Positions 6,345 to 13,891 of a DNA stretch of 64,000 nt are shown piece by piece. The stretch is from an uncultured Clostridia bacterium (lineage in GTDB: Bacteria > Bacillota > Clostridia > Christensenellales > Borkfalkiaceae). The notes under the pieces are model-generated. The model did no database searches, was not told the DNA's origin, and saw only the letters and a program-made list of their open reading frames with translations. Position numbers and translations under genes: made by a program. How positions within the stretch are numbered: the first letter of the stretch is position 1; every line of letters begins with the position of its first letter. The stretch is from contig CAKQQS010000009.1 of NCBI GenBank assembly GCA_934271255.1, positions 1 through 64,000 on the forward strand, given 5' to 3'.

Positions 6345-7759
6345 ACTTTAACGAAATGAACCTGCCCGAATATATATCGAAGGCATTAGACAAGAACGGG
6401 TTTGAAACGCCTACGGAAATACAAGAAAAAACGATACCTTTAATAATGAGCGGCAAAGACGTAGTCGGCAAATCCCAAACGGGATCGGGCAAGACGTTCG
6501 CTTACGGCATACCCGCGGTAACTCTTGCGGACAGCGAAACAAGACAAACGGAGATTTTAGTGCTTTGTCCCACGCGCGAACTTGCAATGCAAATCACGGC
6601 GGAAATACGCAAACTCAACGAGTTTAAAGAAGGGGTAAAAGTCGTACCCGTGTATGGCGGAGCGAGTATGGAACGCCAAATCGTCGCGCTAAAACAAAAC
6701 GCGAAAATCGTGGTAGGGACGCCGGGCAGGATTATGGACCACATGAGAAGAAGAACTCTTAAACTCAAAAACGTTAAAATGCTCGTTTTGGACGAAGTGG
6801 ACGAAATGCTTAATATGGGTTTTAGGGACGACATGGAAAAGATTATGGCGGACACCAACCCGTACAGACAAACGGTAATGTTTTCCGCAACGATGCCCAA
6901 ACCTATTTTGGAAATATCCAAAACGTATATGAAAGAGCCTTTGTTCGTGGAAATCAACAAAACGAACGAAAATCTTCAAATAGCGCAAAAGTTCGCGTAC
7001 GTCGCCGAGAAAGAGAAAAACAACGCGTTGCTGTATATCGTCGCCGATTTAAAACCGACGAGAGCGATAGTCTTTTGCAACACGAAAAAAATGGCGGATA
7101 AGGTACAAGGCGTTTTGAAAAAGGAAGGGTATAACGCCAAAGCCTTGCACGGCGATATGTCGCAGCCCGAACGAAAAAAAGTCATCACCGAAATGAAAGA
7201 CGGCAAATTGAACTTTTTAGTCGCAACGGACGTGGCGGCAAGGGGGCTGGACATAACGGACGTAGACTGCATTTTAAACTACGACGTTCCCAAACAAACG
7301 GAGTTCTATACGCATAGAATAGGAAGAACGGCAAGGGCGGGAAAAACGGGCGTTGCGTATACGCTCATTAACAACAGGTACCAACTTACCGATTTGGATA
7401 ATATAATAAGAGAAACCAAAAACGAAATAGACGAATATATTTGCCCGTTTTCCGTTACCGAATACAAAAAACAAAAAACGGCAAAACAAACCAAACCGAA
7501 AGGCGGAAAACCTTACGGCGACAAAAAGAAAAAAAGTTCGCCCAAACGCGTGAGAGAAGGTTTTAAATCGTTTAACGAATACAAAAAGGCTTACGGCGGA
7601 AAAGAAAGCAAAGACAGTCTTGAAAAAGCGCGGATAGACAGAAAGAAAAACGAATCGAACCGCGTAAGCAAGAACAAGTTTAATGCAACTAAACCGAATA
7701 AAAGCGAAAATATTCACAAAAAGCGTAAAAATATTCAAAAAAGAACCCCGAAACCGTAA
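6341..7759 (+). CDS. DEAD-box ATP-dependent RNA helicase
   Basis: All helicase motifs are present in the 472-residue protein: Q motif (GFETPTEIQ), Walker A SQTGSGKT (Lys51), PTREL, GG, TPGR, DEVDEM, SAT, ARGLDI and HRIGRTAR. After about residue 375 comes a very basic, low-complexity tail (KQKTAKQTKPKGGKPYGDKK) ending in KKRKNIQKRTPKP, likely an RNA-binding extension. The family remodels RNA in ribosome assembly or mRNA turnover, and the exact subfamily cannot be set by eye. The start overlaps the glycosylase stop. Confidence 0.95.
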   Translation: MNFNEMNLPEYISKALDKNGFETPTEIQEKTIPLIMSGKDVVGKSQTGSGKTFAYGIPAVTLADSETRQTEILVLCPTRELAMQITAEIRKLNEFKEGVKVVPVYGGASMERQIVALKQNAKIVVGTPGRIMDHMRRRTLKLKNVKMLVLDEVDEMLNMGFRDDMEKIMADTNPYRQTVMFSATMPKPILEISKTYMKEPLFVEINKTNENLQIAQKFAYVAEKEKNNALLYIVADLKPTRAIVFCNTKKMADKVQGVLKKEGYNAKALHGDMSQPERKKVITEMKDGKLNFLVATDVAARGLDITDVDCILNYDVPKQTEFYTHRIGRTARAGKTGVAYTLINNRYQLTDLDNIIRETKNEIDEYICPFSVTEYKKQKTAKQTKPKGGKPYGDKKKKSSPKRVREGFKSFNEYKKAYGGKESKDSLEKARIDRKKNESNRVSKNKFNATKPNKSENIHKKRKNIQKRTPKP

Positions 7760-7766
7760 TTTTTCA

Positions 7767-7776
7767 GGGGGGGGGG
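7767..7776 (+). repeat. Homopolymer tract of ten G
   Basis: Ten consecutive G lie between the helicase stop and the prepilin promoter, 20 bases upstream of its -35 box. Such tracts slip during replication; a regulatory effect is possible but not shown. Confidence 0.8.
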
Positions 7777-7796
7777 TAACTTTTTTTGCAAATGGC

Positions 7797-7825
7797 TTGA
7801 CAAAAATAGTCCTAAGGTACATAAT
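7797..7825 (+). promoter_or_regulatory. Promoter of the prepilin gene
   Basis: TTGACA (7797-7802), a 17-bp spacer and CATAAT (7820-7825) lie about 50 bases before the ATG, which is preceded by AAAGGAG. Confidence 0.75.
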
Positions 7826-7875
7826 ATTATGGTATTATGGTTAAAGATTAAAGACCACTTAAAAAGGAGATTATT

Positions 7876-8337
7876 ATGAAAAACGCAAACAAGAAAAAGG
7901 GCTTTACCCTTGTAGAACTCGCAATCGTAATTGCGGTAATCGCAATCCTTGCGGCAATTTTGGTACCCACATTAACGACGGTACTCAAAAAGGCAAACAA
8001 AACTAAGGACGATACCACTGTAAATAAGATTATTCAAAAATACGTAACCGATAATGCGGAAGATACTGAAATTGCAGACGCATGGGCTAGCGAAACGCCT
8101 TATTACGTTGTTTATAATGGAAATGTATTTAAAGTAGTTAATACTTCTTCTACAAAACTTGAAAAAGTAAAGGAAGGTGAATCGGTAGGCGAAGGTAAGT
8201 ATTCTGTTACTGCTACTTCTGATTACACAATTGAAGCAAGTGGAAAAACGTATATTGCACCTGAAACACAAAACAAAACTAATGTAATTTTAGATGGTAC
8301 TGCTGTTGTTATAACTAAATTAGTTGAAAAGGCTTAA
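7876..8337 (+). CDS. Type IV pilin-like protein (prepilin)
   Basis: The 153-residue protein has a textbook class III signal: a basic leader KNANKKKG, cleavage before Phe, then FTLVELAIVIAVIAILAAIL with Glu at position +5 of the mature protein. The rest is a short globular domain rich in Thr, Val and Lys, unlike major pilins. No prepilin peptidase, ATPase or platform protein lies in the window, so it is a solitary pseudopilin whose machinery must be elsewhere. The second half of the gene is more AT-rich in codon choice than its neighbours, hinting at recent acquisition or fast evolution. Confidence 0.88.
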   Translation: MKNANKKKGFTLVELAIVIAVIAILAAILVPTLTTVLKKANKTKDDTTVNKIIQKYVTDNAEDTEIADAWASETPYYVVYNGNVFKVVNTSSTKLEKVKEGESVGEGKYSVTATSDYTIEASGKTYIAPETQNKTNVILDGTAVVITKLVEKA

Positions 8338-8352
8338 TTAAAACAAAAACAT

Positions 8353-8390
8353 AACTCACCGAAACGAAAAATCGTTTCGGTGAGTTTTTT
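8353..8390 (+). terminator. Terminator of the prepilin gene
   Basis: A perfect 15-bp stem (AACTCACCGAAACGA/TCGTTTCGGTGAGTT) with a four-A loop is followed by TTTT. Confidence 0.9.
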
Positions 8391-8433
8391 ATATTCAAAG
8401 AATTGTTAAAAACGAAAAACAAAATACAAAACG

Positions 8434-8471
8434 AAACGGCTCCCCGATTTAAGAGAGCCGTTTGCCTTTTT
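8434..8471. terminator. Bidirectional terminator
   Basis: AAACGGCTC/GAGCCGTTT (9 bp) has T-rich sequence on both sides, so it can end the collagen-like gene on the minus strand and read-through from the prepilin on the plus strand. Confidence 0.6.
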
Positions 8472-8524
8472 TTAAGACTTTTTATATCTTACTTGACTAA
8501 TTCTTTTCGTAGTGGTAAAATAAA

Positions 8525-9193
8525 TTAAGAAAGTCTGAGAGCGGAAACGGACGCTTCGCCGACGGTGAGAGTATCGCCCGAAGTGTTGAGCAGAGTCAGT
8601 ACGTCGCCGTTGTTAAGGTTCAGAATAGAAGTACGGTAAGCGTTGCCGTTGCTACCCGCCGCCGCGTATCCCGTAGCGGTTTCGTTTATTATAGGCGCTC
8701 CGTTGCGGTAAAGCGCGCCTTGAACGGTCGTTCCCGTACCGTTGCTGCCTTGAACGCCGTAAGAAACGAGATACGTTCCCGTAGTTCCGATTTGAATACC
8801 GTTTTCCGCCGACAGCATCGTCGTACCCGCAGTAGCGGTTCTTTGCGTCAGCGGTATAACCGCGTTATTCGCAATCGCGCCGCCCGTCGTCCCGACGTAC
8901 ATTCCGTCGTTAGTGCCGGCAGGCCCTTGCGGACCCGTTGCGCCCGTTAAGCCGATAGGACCTTGCGGACCGGTAGCGCCCGTAGGACCGGCAGGGCCTT
9001 GCGGACCCGTTGCGCCCGTTAAACCGATAGGGCCTTGCGGACCCGTTGCGCCCGTCAAACCTTGTTGACCTGTTGCGCCTTGCGGACCCATAGGACCCAT
9101 AGGGCCCATAGGACCGCGCGGACCGACGGGACCTCTGACGTAGACTATTCTGCGATTGCAGTTGCAGTCGTTGTTGCAATTAAAAAAGCACAT
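8525..9193 (-). CDS. Collagen-like repeat protein with BclA-type C-terminal domain
   Basis: The 222-residue protein starts with a cysteine-rich head ([15 protein letters not shown]), then about 24 Gly-X-Y triplets (about residues 20-92), many of them GPQGPIG, GLTGAT or GPAGPTGAT, then a beta-rich C-terminal domain (about 95-222) resembling the C1q/TNF-like trimerisation domain of BclA-type proteins. Collagen-like triplets fold as a trimeric rod. In spore formers such proteins form exosporium filaments, with the cysteines possibly cross-linking to the coat. There is no signal peptide, which fits assembly from the mother cell. The triplet DNA includes a roughly 72-bp unit repeated about twice. 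The ribosome binding site is weak (CGGGG about 12 bases upstream). Confidence 0.88.
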   Translation of the reverse strand: MCFFNCNNDCNCNRRIVYVRGPVGPRGPMGPMGPMGPQGATGQQGLTGATGPQGPIGLTGATGPQGPAGPTGATGPQGPIGLTGATGPQGPAGTNDGMYVGTTGGAIANNAVIPLTQRTATAGTTMLSAENGIQIGTTGTYLVSYGVQGSNGTGTTVQGALYRNGAPIINETATGYAAAGSNGNAYRTSILNLNNGDVLTLLNTSGDTLTVGEASVSALRLS

Positions 9194-9336
9194 TTAGATA
9201 TACCCCGTAGAAATTAGCGAGAAAAGTCGTTGCGTTCGCATAAAGCAAGGTTAAAGGAGAAAACCCCGCGAACGACAAATATTTTCTCACGTTACATAAT
9301 ATGATTCGGTAACCGAAAAGGTTACAAGGAGAAAAA

Positions 9337-9867
9337 ATGAAAATAATTTTAAATAGAATAAACGAATACGATTCGGCGTTCGACGAGATGATACGCAGCG
9401 CGTACGCGGAAGAGCCGATTGTTTTGAACGCAAAAAAGAACACCAACGGGCTTGGTTATCTGGACGGAACGAGATACAACGAATGGTTGTCTTCCGACGA
9501 CTATATTTACGAGTGCGAAAGGGACGACGGCGTTAAGATAGGCGGGGCGGTAGTCGGGTTTATCGACGAAAAAAACGCTTCGGGCATAGAGATAATCGAC
9601 ATGTTCGTGTTGCGCGAATACAGAGATCAAGGGTACGGCACGAGCATATTCGACAACGTGCAAAAGATTTTCAAAGACGCGGATTTTATCACTTTGAAAA
9701 CGCCGTTGCAGGCGAGAAAGAACCACATTTTTTTCGTTGAGAAATGCGGTATGCGAGTAGTTAAAATGGTTGGAGCAAAAAAGATACAGGACAGTTTTTA
9801 CGTTATGAGAAAAAATAAGCCCGTCGCAACCGACGGACAAGAAAATAAAGGAGAAAAACATGATTAG
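9337..9867 (+). CDS. GNAT family N-acetyltransferase
   Basis: The 176-residue protein has the GNAT core: IIDMFVLREYRDQGYGTSIF gives the acetyl-CoA-binding loop (R-D-Q-G-Y-G-T), followed by FITLKTPLQARKNHIFF and KCGMRVVKM as the C-terminal strands. The substrate cannot be inferred. AAGGAG lies before the ATG. Its end overlaps the next gene by eight bases, so the two are co-translated. The 143 bases upstream separate it from the divergent collagen-like gene; I see no clear consensus promoter there. Confidence 0.85.
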   Translation: MKIILNRINEYDSAFDEMIRSAYAEEPIVLNAKKNTNGLGYLDGTRYNEWLSSDDYIYECERDDGVKIGGAVVGFIDEKNASGIEIIDMFVLREYRDQGYGTSIFDNVQKIFKDADFITLKTPLQARKNHIFFVEKCGMRVVKMVGAKKIQDSFYVMRKNKPVATDGQENKGEKHD

Positions 9868-10771
9868 ACAAGTATCGCATTTAGACCAAATCGTGTCGGC
9901 AAAACGTTACGCTTTGCTTGACGGGGAAGAAAAGGGGCTTGAAGTTCTGGATTGCAACAACGGTAAACTCAGATTTACGTTAAACGTTACGAAAGCGCTC
10001 GACGTAATGCAGGTTTATCATAAAGGAACCAACGTTTCGTTCGTATCGAAAAACGGTTTCTCGGCAAGAGAAACGGAGTTTTCCACGAGATTCGAAGGCG
10101 GAATGCTTTATACCGTCGGTCTTGACAACGCGGGGAACAGAGAAGGTTACGAAATGCACGGCAGTATTCACAACACGCCCGCAAAAGTTTTAAAGGTTAG
10201 TTGCGACGACGAAAACGGCATAGAGATAGTCGCCGAGATACGCGACACCGCTTTGTTCGGCAGAAATCTTAAACTCGTTCGTACCGTTAAATCGGCGGTA
10301 AACAGCGACAGCGTCGCTATTCACGACGAACTCTTTAACGACGGGTATCGCGACGAGAAATATTGTTTGCTTTACCACGTAAACGTAGGGTATCCCATGA
10401 TTGACAGCGGAGCGGTAGTACAGTACAATCCGAGCATAGTCCTTCCGAGAAACGAATGGTCTAAGAAAAAACAAGATGGCATTTACGAAATAACCCGTCC
10501 GTTCGACAATCAGGAAGAAACGTGCTATTTCGTAAGAATGAAAAAGCCGCAAGCAAAAGTAACCAACGAAAAACTCGGCAAAGAGTTCACGCTCGATTAT
10601 TCGCAGGAAACGTTACCCTATTTCATTGAATGGAAGAGTATGGCGAGCGGCGATTACGCTTTGGGTTTCGAGCCGACGACCACGCTTTTGGACGGCGATT
10701 TTAAATACAAAACGGTTTTGAAAGGCGAAAGCGTAACGTTTGACGTTAAACTCACCGTAAAAGACTTATAA
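9860..10771 (+). CDS. Aldose 1-epimerase-like protein (DUF4432 type)
   Basis: The 303-residue protein has the galactose-mutarotase-like beta-sandwich pattern: a central GGMLYTVGLDNAG ... EGYEMHGSIHNTPAK with the catalytic-type histidine region, then LLYHVNVGYPM and an EPTT motif near the end. The closest fit I recognise is the DUF4432 branch of the aldose-1-epimerase superfamily, which interconverts sugar anomers or acts on related cyclic sugars. The start is embedded in the acetyltransferase gene with AAAGGAG upstream. A link to the galactose genes 6 kb away is possible but not shown. Confidence 0.75.
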   Translation: MIRQVSHLDQIVSAKRYALLDGEEKGLEVLDCNNGKLRFTLNVTKALDVMQVYHKGTNVSFVSKNGFSARETEFSTRFEGGMLYTVGLDNAGNREGYEMHGSIHNTPAKVLKVSCDDENGIEIVAEIRDTALFGRNLKLVRTVKSAVNSDSVAIHDELFNDGYRDEKYCLLYHVNVGYPMIDSGAVVQYNPSIVLPRNEWSKKKQDGIYEITRPFDNQEETCYFVRMKKPQAKVTNEKLGKEFTLDYSQETLPYFIEWKSMASGDYALGFEPTTTLLDGDFKYKTVLKGESVTFDVKLTVKDL

Positions 10772-10941
10772 TCAAAAATCGATAAAGGGTTTGCTTAAAG
10801 AATAACTCGGAGTATGCCGATATACTAGATTTATAACGCGGGCAGCGAGTAAATTAAAGCGTTCGTGAGAAAACCGAAATCGTTTTTTTCCGGCGCGGAA
10901 AGTTCCCGCTTGTATCATAACCAAATAAAAGGAGACAAGAT
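10772..10941 (+). other. Intergenic leader before the flavodiiron gene
   Basis: This 170-base gap has no ORF. GCGGG near 10839 can pair with CCCGC near 10906, bracketing an internally T-rich segment, so the leader may be folded. I found no confident promoter. The ATG at 10942 follows AAAGGAG. Confidence 0.3.
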
Positions 10942-12732
10942 ATGTACATCACCGACAGCATTAAATACGTAGGCGTAAAAGACCGCAAAATCGATTTATT
11001 CGAAGGTCAATATAAAGTACCCGACGGAATGGCTTACAATTCGTACGTTATTCTGGACGACAAAACGGCGGTTTTCGACACAGTAGACCAAAACTTTACA
11101 CACGAATGGCTCGACAATATCGAAAACGTTTTGCAAGGAAGAAAACCCGACTACTTAATCGTTTCGCACATGGAACCCGACCACTCGGCGAACGTTTTAA
11201 AGTTTTCCGAAATATACCCCGAAACGAAAATCGTTTCCAACGCGAAATCTTTCGTTATGATGAAAAACTTTTTCGGCGTGGATTTTGCGGATAGACGCAT
11301 AGAAGTTACGGACGGCAGCGCGCTCGAACTAGGCAAACACGTTTTGCATTTCGTAACCGCGCCTATGGTACACTGGCCGGAAGTTATAATGACTTACGAA
11401 TCGACCGAAAAGGTGTTGTTCTCGGCGGACGGATTCGGTAAGTTCGGCGCGACGGAGTCAAGTGAAGAATGGCTCGAAGAATCGAGAAGGTATTATATAG
11501 GCATCGTCGGTAAATACGGCTCGCAAGTAATAAACGTGTTAAACAAAGCGGCTGCGCTCGATATTAAAATTATATGTCCGTTGCACGGCCCCGTTCTTAC
11601 GGAAAATATCGGATATTACGTCGACGTATACAAAAAATGGGCGAGTTACACCCCGGACAAGGAAGGGGTATTTATTGCGTACACGTCCGTTTACGGGCAT
11701 ACTAAAAAGGCGGCGGAACTGCTTAAAGAAGAACTCGTCGCAAACGGCTGTCCCGACGTGAATTGCGTAGACCTTGCGAGAACGGATATGTCGAAAGCGA
11801 TAGGACTTGCGTTTTCTTACGAAACGGTGGTTTTCGCCACGACGACGTATAACGCTGAGATTTTCCCGTTTATGGAAACGTTTATAACGGGACTCGTCGA
11901 ACGTAACTTCCAAAATAAAACGGTCGCGTTCATCGAAAACGGATCGTGGGCGCCCGTCGCCGCAAAAGTCATGAAAGCGAAACTCGAAAAGTGTAAGAAA
12001 CTGACTTATGCGGAAAACACCGTTACTATTCTTTCGTCGCTGAGCGACAAGAGCGTTGCCGCGATAAAATCGCTTGCAACCGAACTTTGCCAAAGATATA
12101 TCGCCGCCGACAACGTAAAAGCGAACAAGAACGACCTTTCCGCGCTTTTCAATATCGGCTACGGACTGTACGTCGTAACTTCGGGGGACGGAACGAAAGA
12201 CAACGGGCTTATAGTCAACACCGTGTCGCAGGTAACGGATGTTCCCAACAGAATAGCGGTTACGATAAACAAGGAAAATTATTCGCATCATATTATCAGA
12301 CAAACGGGCAAAATGAACGTCAACTGTCTGACGACGGAAACGCCTTTTGAAATATTTGAAAGATTCGGATTCGTCAGCGGAAGAAACGTCGACAAGTTCG
12401 ACGGGTTGACGCCGCTGCGCTCGGACAACGGGCTGATTTTCTTACCGAGATACGTTAACTCGTTTATATCGTTAAAGGTGGAAAATTACGTCGATTTAGG
12501 CACGCACGGTATGTTTATATGTTCCGTCGAAGAAGCGAGAGTTTTGTCGAACAAAGAAACGATGACTTACGCGTATTACCAAGCCAACGTAAAACCCAAA
12601 CCGAATACGGAAGGAAAGAAAGGGTACGTTTGTAAAGTTTGCGGATACGTTTACGAAGGGGACGTTCTGCCCGACGACTTTATATGTCCGTTATGTAAAC
12701 ACGGCGCAATCGACTTTGAAAAAATAAAATAA
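10942..12732 (+). CDS. Flavodiiron protein fused to flavin reductase and rubredoxin
   Basis: Three modules are joined in 596 residues. Residues 1-240 are the metallo-beta-lactamase-like diiron domain with ligands His76, Glu78, Asp80, His81 (SHMEPDH), His144, Asp163 and His215. Residues 243-385 are flavodoxin-like with an FMN phosphate loop (AYTSVYGHT). Residues 395-545 are an FMN-binding flavin-reductase-like domain (FNIGYGLYVVTSG ... NTVSQVTDVP). The C-terminus is a short rubredoxin with Cys564, 567, 582 and 585. Flavodiiron proteins reduce O2 to water or NO to N2O in the cytoplasm of anaerobes; the added domains could bring electrons directly from reduced nicotinamide. It is a single-gene unit closed by a terminator. 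Confidence 0.93.
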   Translation: MYITDSIKYVGVKDRKIDLFEGQYKVPDGMAYNSYVILDDKTAVFDTVDQNFTHEWLDNIENVLQGRKPDYLIVSHMEPDHSANVLKFSEIYPETKIVSNAKSFVMMKNFFGVDFADRRIEVTDGSALELGKHVLHFVTAPMVHWPEVIMTYESTEKVLFSADGFGKFGATESSEEWLEESRRYYIGIVGKYGSQVINVLNKAAALDIKIICPLHGPVLTENIGYYVDVYKKWASYTPDKEGVFIAYTSVYGHTKKAAELLKEELVANGCPDVNCVDLARTDMSKAIGLAFSYETVVFATTTYNAEIFPFMETFITGLVERNFQNKTVAFIENGSWAPVAAKVMKAKLEKCKKLTYAENTVTILSSLSDKSVAAIKSLATELCQRYIAADNVKANKNDLSALFNIGYGLYVVTSGDGTKDNGLIVNTVSQVTDVPNRIAVTINKENYSHHIIRQTGKMNVNCLTTETPFEIFERFGFVSGRNVDKFDGLTPLRSDNGLIFLPRYVNSFISLKVENYVDLGTHGMFICSVEEARVLSNKETMTYAYYQANVKPKPNTEGKKGYVCKVCGYVYEGDVLPDDFICPLCKHGAIDFEKIK

Positions 12733-12740
12733 TTACGACG

Positions 12741-12778
12741 ACGGCTTTCGCTTACGATGAATAAGCGAAAGCCGTTTT
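12741..12778 (+). terminator. Terminator of the flavodiiron gene
   Basis: A perfect 14-bp stem (ACGGCTTTCGCTTA/TAAGCGAAAGCCGT) is followed by TTTAA. Confidence 0.85.
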
Positions 12779-12897
12779 AACTTAACGGGTAAAGCGGTTT
12801 TGCGGCGACGTCGTTTTTATTGCGTCGAAAGACGGTCGAAACCTAAAACGCAAAGCGCGAAAAATATTTGAAATACGCGCGAAATAAACAAAGAAGC

Positions 12898-12934
12898 AAA
12901 AAATAAAAGCGATTGCGCTTAATTGCAATCGCTT
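12898..12934 (-). terminator. Terminator overlapping the CPBP stop codon
   Basis: AAGCGATTGC/GCAATCGCTT (10 bp) is followed on the minus strand by TTATTTTTT. The stop codon at 12919-12921 lies in the hairpin loop. Confidence 0.75.
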
Positions 12935-13695
12935 AATTTTTCGTTGAGTCGTTTATTGAGTTTTAAAAGGGTAAATATTATATGTACGGCGGTAGCCGCG
13001 CCTGTTACGGCGGTTAATATCCAGAACACGACGTCTTGCGCGTTTCCGCTACCGATAAGAAATATAAGGTTGCCGCCTATATCGAAAACGGAATGTAAAA
13101 CCACGCAATACCATATGTTTTCGGTGTAGTCGTATACGACGGCGAACATACCGCCTAAAAGGAAGGTGTAACCTACTTGGAGAAGAGTCGCGCCGAAGCC
13201 CGCTCCGAAAAACAAGTTGGTTATATGCCATAGCGAAAACACGGCGGAAGAAATTACGGCGGAGTAAAAACACCCGTTCTTTTTTTCTTTAAAAAAGTCT
13301 TTTACGAAATTGTGTATAATTCCCCTGAAAAGCAACTCTTCGGCAAATCCTATCGAAAAACTGTAAAGTACGAACAGCCATACAAGGTTTTTTCTGTCAA
13401 CGGTCGCCTTTCCGCTTAAAAGCGACGAAAAGGGGAAATTGACTATCGCCACCAAAAAGCAGGGGATCAGCCACAAAAGAGTTTTTCCGATATTTTTAAT
13501 ATTGAATTGTATTTCGCGTTTGTAGTAACAAAGCATCAACGCAACGACGAACGCCGTTATCGTAAAATTACAAATGCTTTTCGTCGCCATAAGGTTTAAC
13601 GTCTTGTCGGCGAACAACGTAACCAGGGGTATCTCGAAAGTAAGATTTACCGCAATCGTTACGACAAACGCGATAATAAGCAAGATTTTTCGCAT
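12919..13695 (-). CDS. CPBP (CAAX/Abi) family intramembrane metalloprotease
   Basis: The 258-residue membrane protein has about seven hydrophobic segments and the CPBP motifs: EELLFRG (EExxxR, Glu119-Arg124), a His in SLWHITN (His157) and LHSVFDIGG (His201). The family includes CAAX prenyl proteases and bacterial proteins linked to bacteriocin self-immunity; the substrate here is unknown. I chose ATG 13695 over the in-frame ATG at 13713, because a promoter (TTGACT, 17 bp, TATCAT) ends six bases before 13695. The transcript would be leaderless and the upstream ATG would not be transcribed. It is divergent from the ABC operon. Confidence 0.85.
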   Translation of the reverse strand: MRKILLIIAFVVTIAVNLTFEIPLVTLFADKTLNLMATKSICNFTITAFVVALMLCYYKREIQFNIKNIGKTLLWLIPCFLVAIVNFPFSSLLSGKATVDRKNLVWLFVLYSFSIGFAEELLFRGIIHNFVKDFFKEKKNGCFYSAVISSAVFSLWHITNLFFGAGFGATLLQVGYTFLLGGMFAVVYDYTENIWYCVVLHSVFDIGGNLIFLIGSGNAQDVVFWILTAVTGAATAVHIIFTLLKLNKRLNEKLSDCN

Positions 13696-13701
13696 AGTAT
13701 T

Positions 13702-13730
13702 ATGATACAACATTTTTGCTTGACAGTCAA
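13702..13730 (-). promoter_or_regulatory. Promoter of the CPBP gene, leaderless
   Basis: On the minus strand TTGACT (13725-13730), 17 bp and TATCAT (13702-13707) put the transcription start at about the A of ATG 13695. Its -35 box shares one base with that of the opposing promoter. Confidence 0.65.
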
Positions 13731-13748
13731 TATAAAATATGATAAAAT
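13720..13748 (+). promoter_or_regulatory. Promoter of the NitT/TauT-type ABC operon
   Basis: TTGACA (13720-13725), 17 bp and TAAAAT (13743-13748) predict a start near 13755 and a leader of about 137 bases. Confidence 0.75.
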
Positions 13749-13754
13749 GTTTAT

Positions 13755-13891
13755 ACTAAATTGAAAGGTTCGCCTGACAGTGAAGGGTTAATAAGTTTTT
13801 TAAGATTACGATACTATCGTCGTCTCGCTTTTTGTCCTACGCTTTCGGCGCGGGATTTTTTTGTTGAAAGGCGAATCGAAAGGAGTGAATT
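13755..13891 (+). promoter_or_regulatory. Structured leader with attenuator, candidate riboswitch
   Basis: TTCGCCT (13769-13775) pairs perfectly with AGGCGAA (13869-13875), closing a domain of about 95 bases. Inside are ACGAT-ACT-ATCGT and a terminator-like hairpin (TCCTACGC-TTTCG-GCGCGGGA) followed by seven Ts (13835-13862). The closing strand lies a few bases before the AAAGGAG of the first gene. A terminator inside a leader, 30 bases before the coding region, argues for ligand- or protein-controlled attenuation. I cannot match it to a known riboswitch class. Confidence 0.55.

Noticed and set aside
8920..9090. Regularly repeated DNA that could be taken for a CRISPR array
   Set aside because: The period follows Gly-X-Y codons inside a collagen-like gene; there are no unique spacers and no cas genes.
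9194..9336. SigmaG- or SigmaE-like -10 (CATAATA/CATATTAT) between the collagen-like and GNAT genes
   Set aside because: The -10-like sequence has no matching -35 element at the required spacing on either strand.
13755..13891. Guanidine-I, TPP or mini-ykkC riboswitch before the ABC operon
   Set aside because: I looked for their conserved cores and did not find them; the leader is left unassigned.
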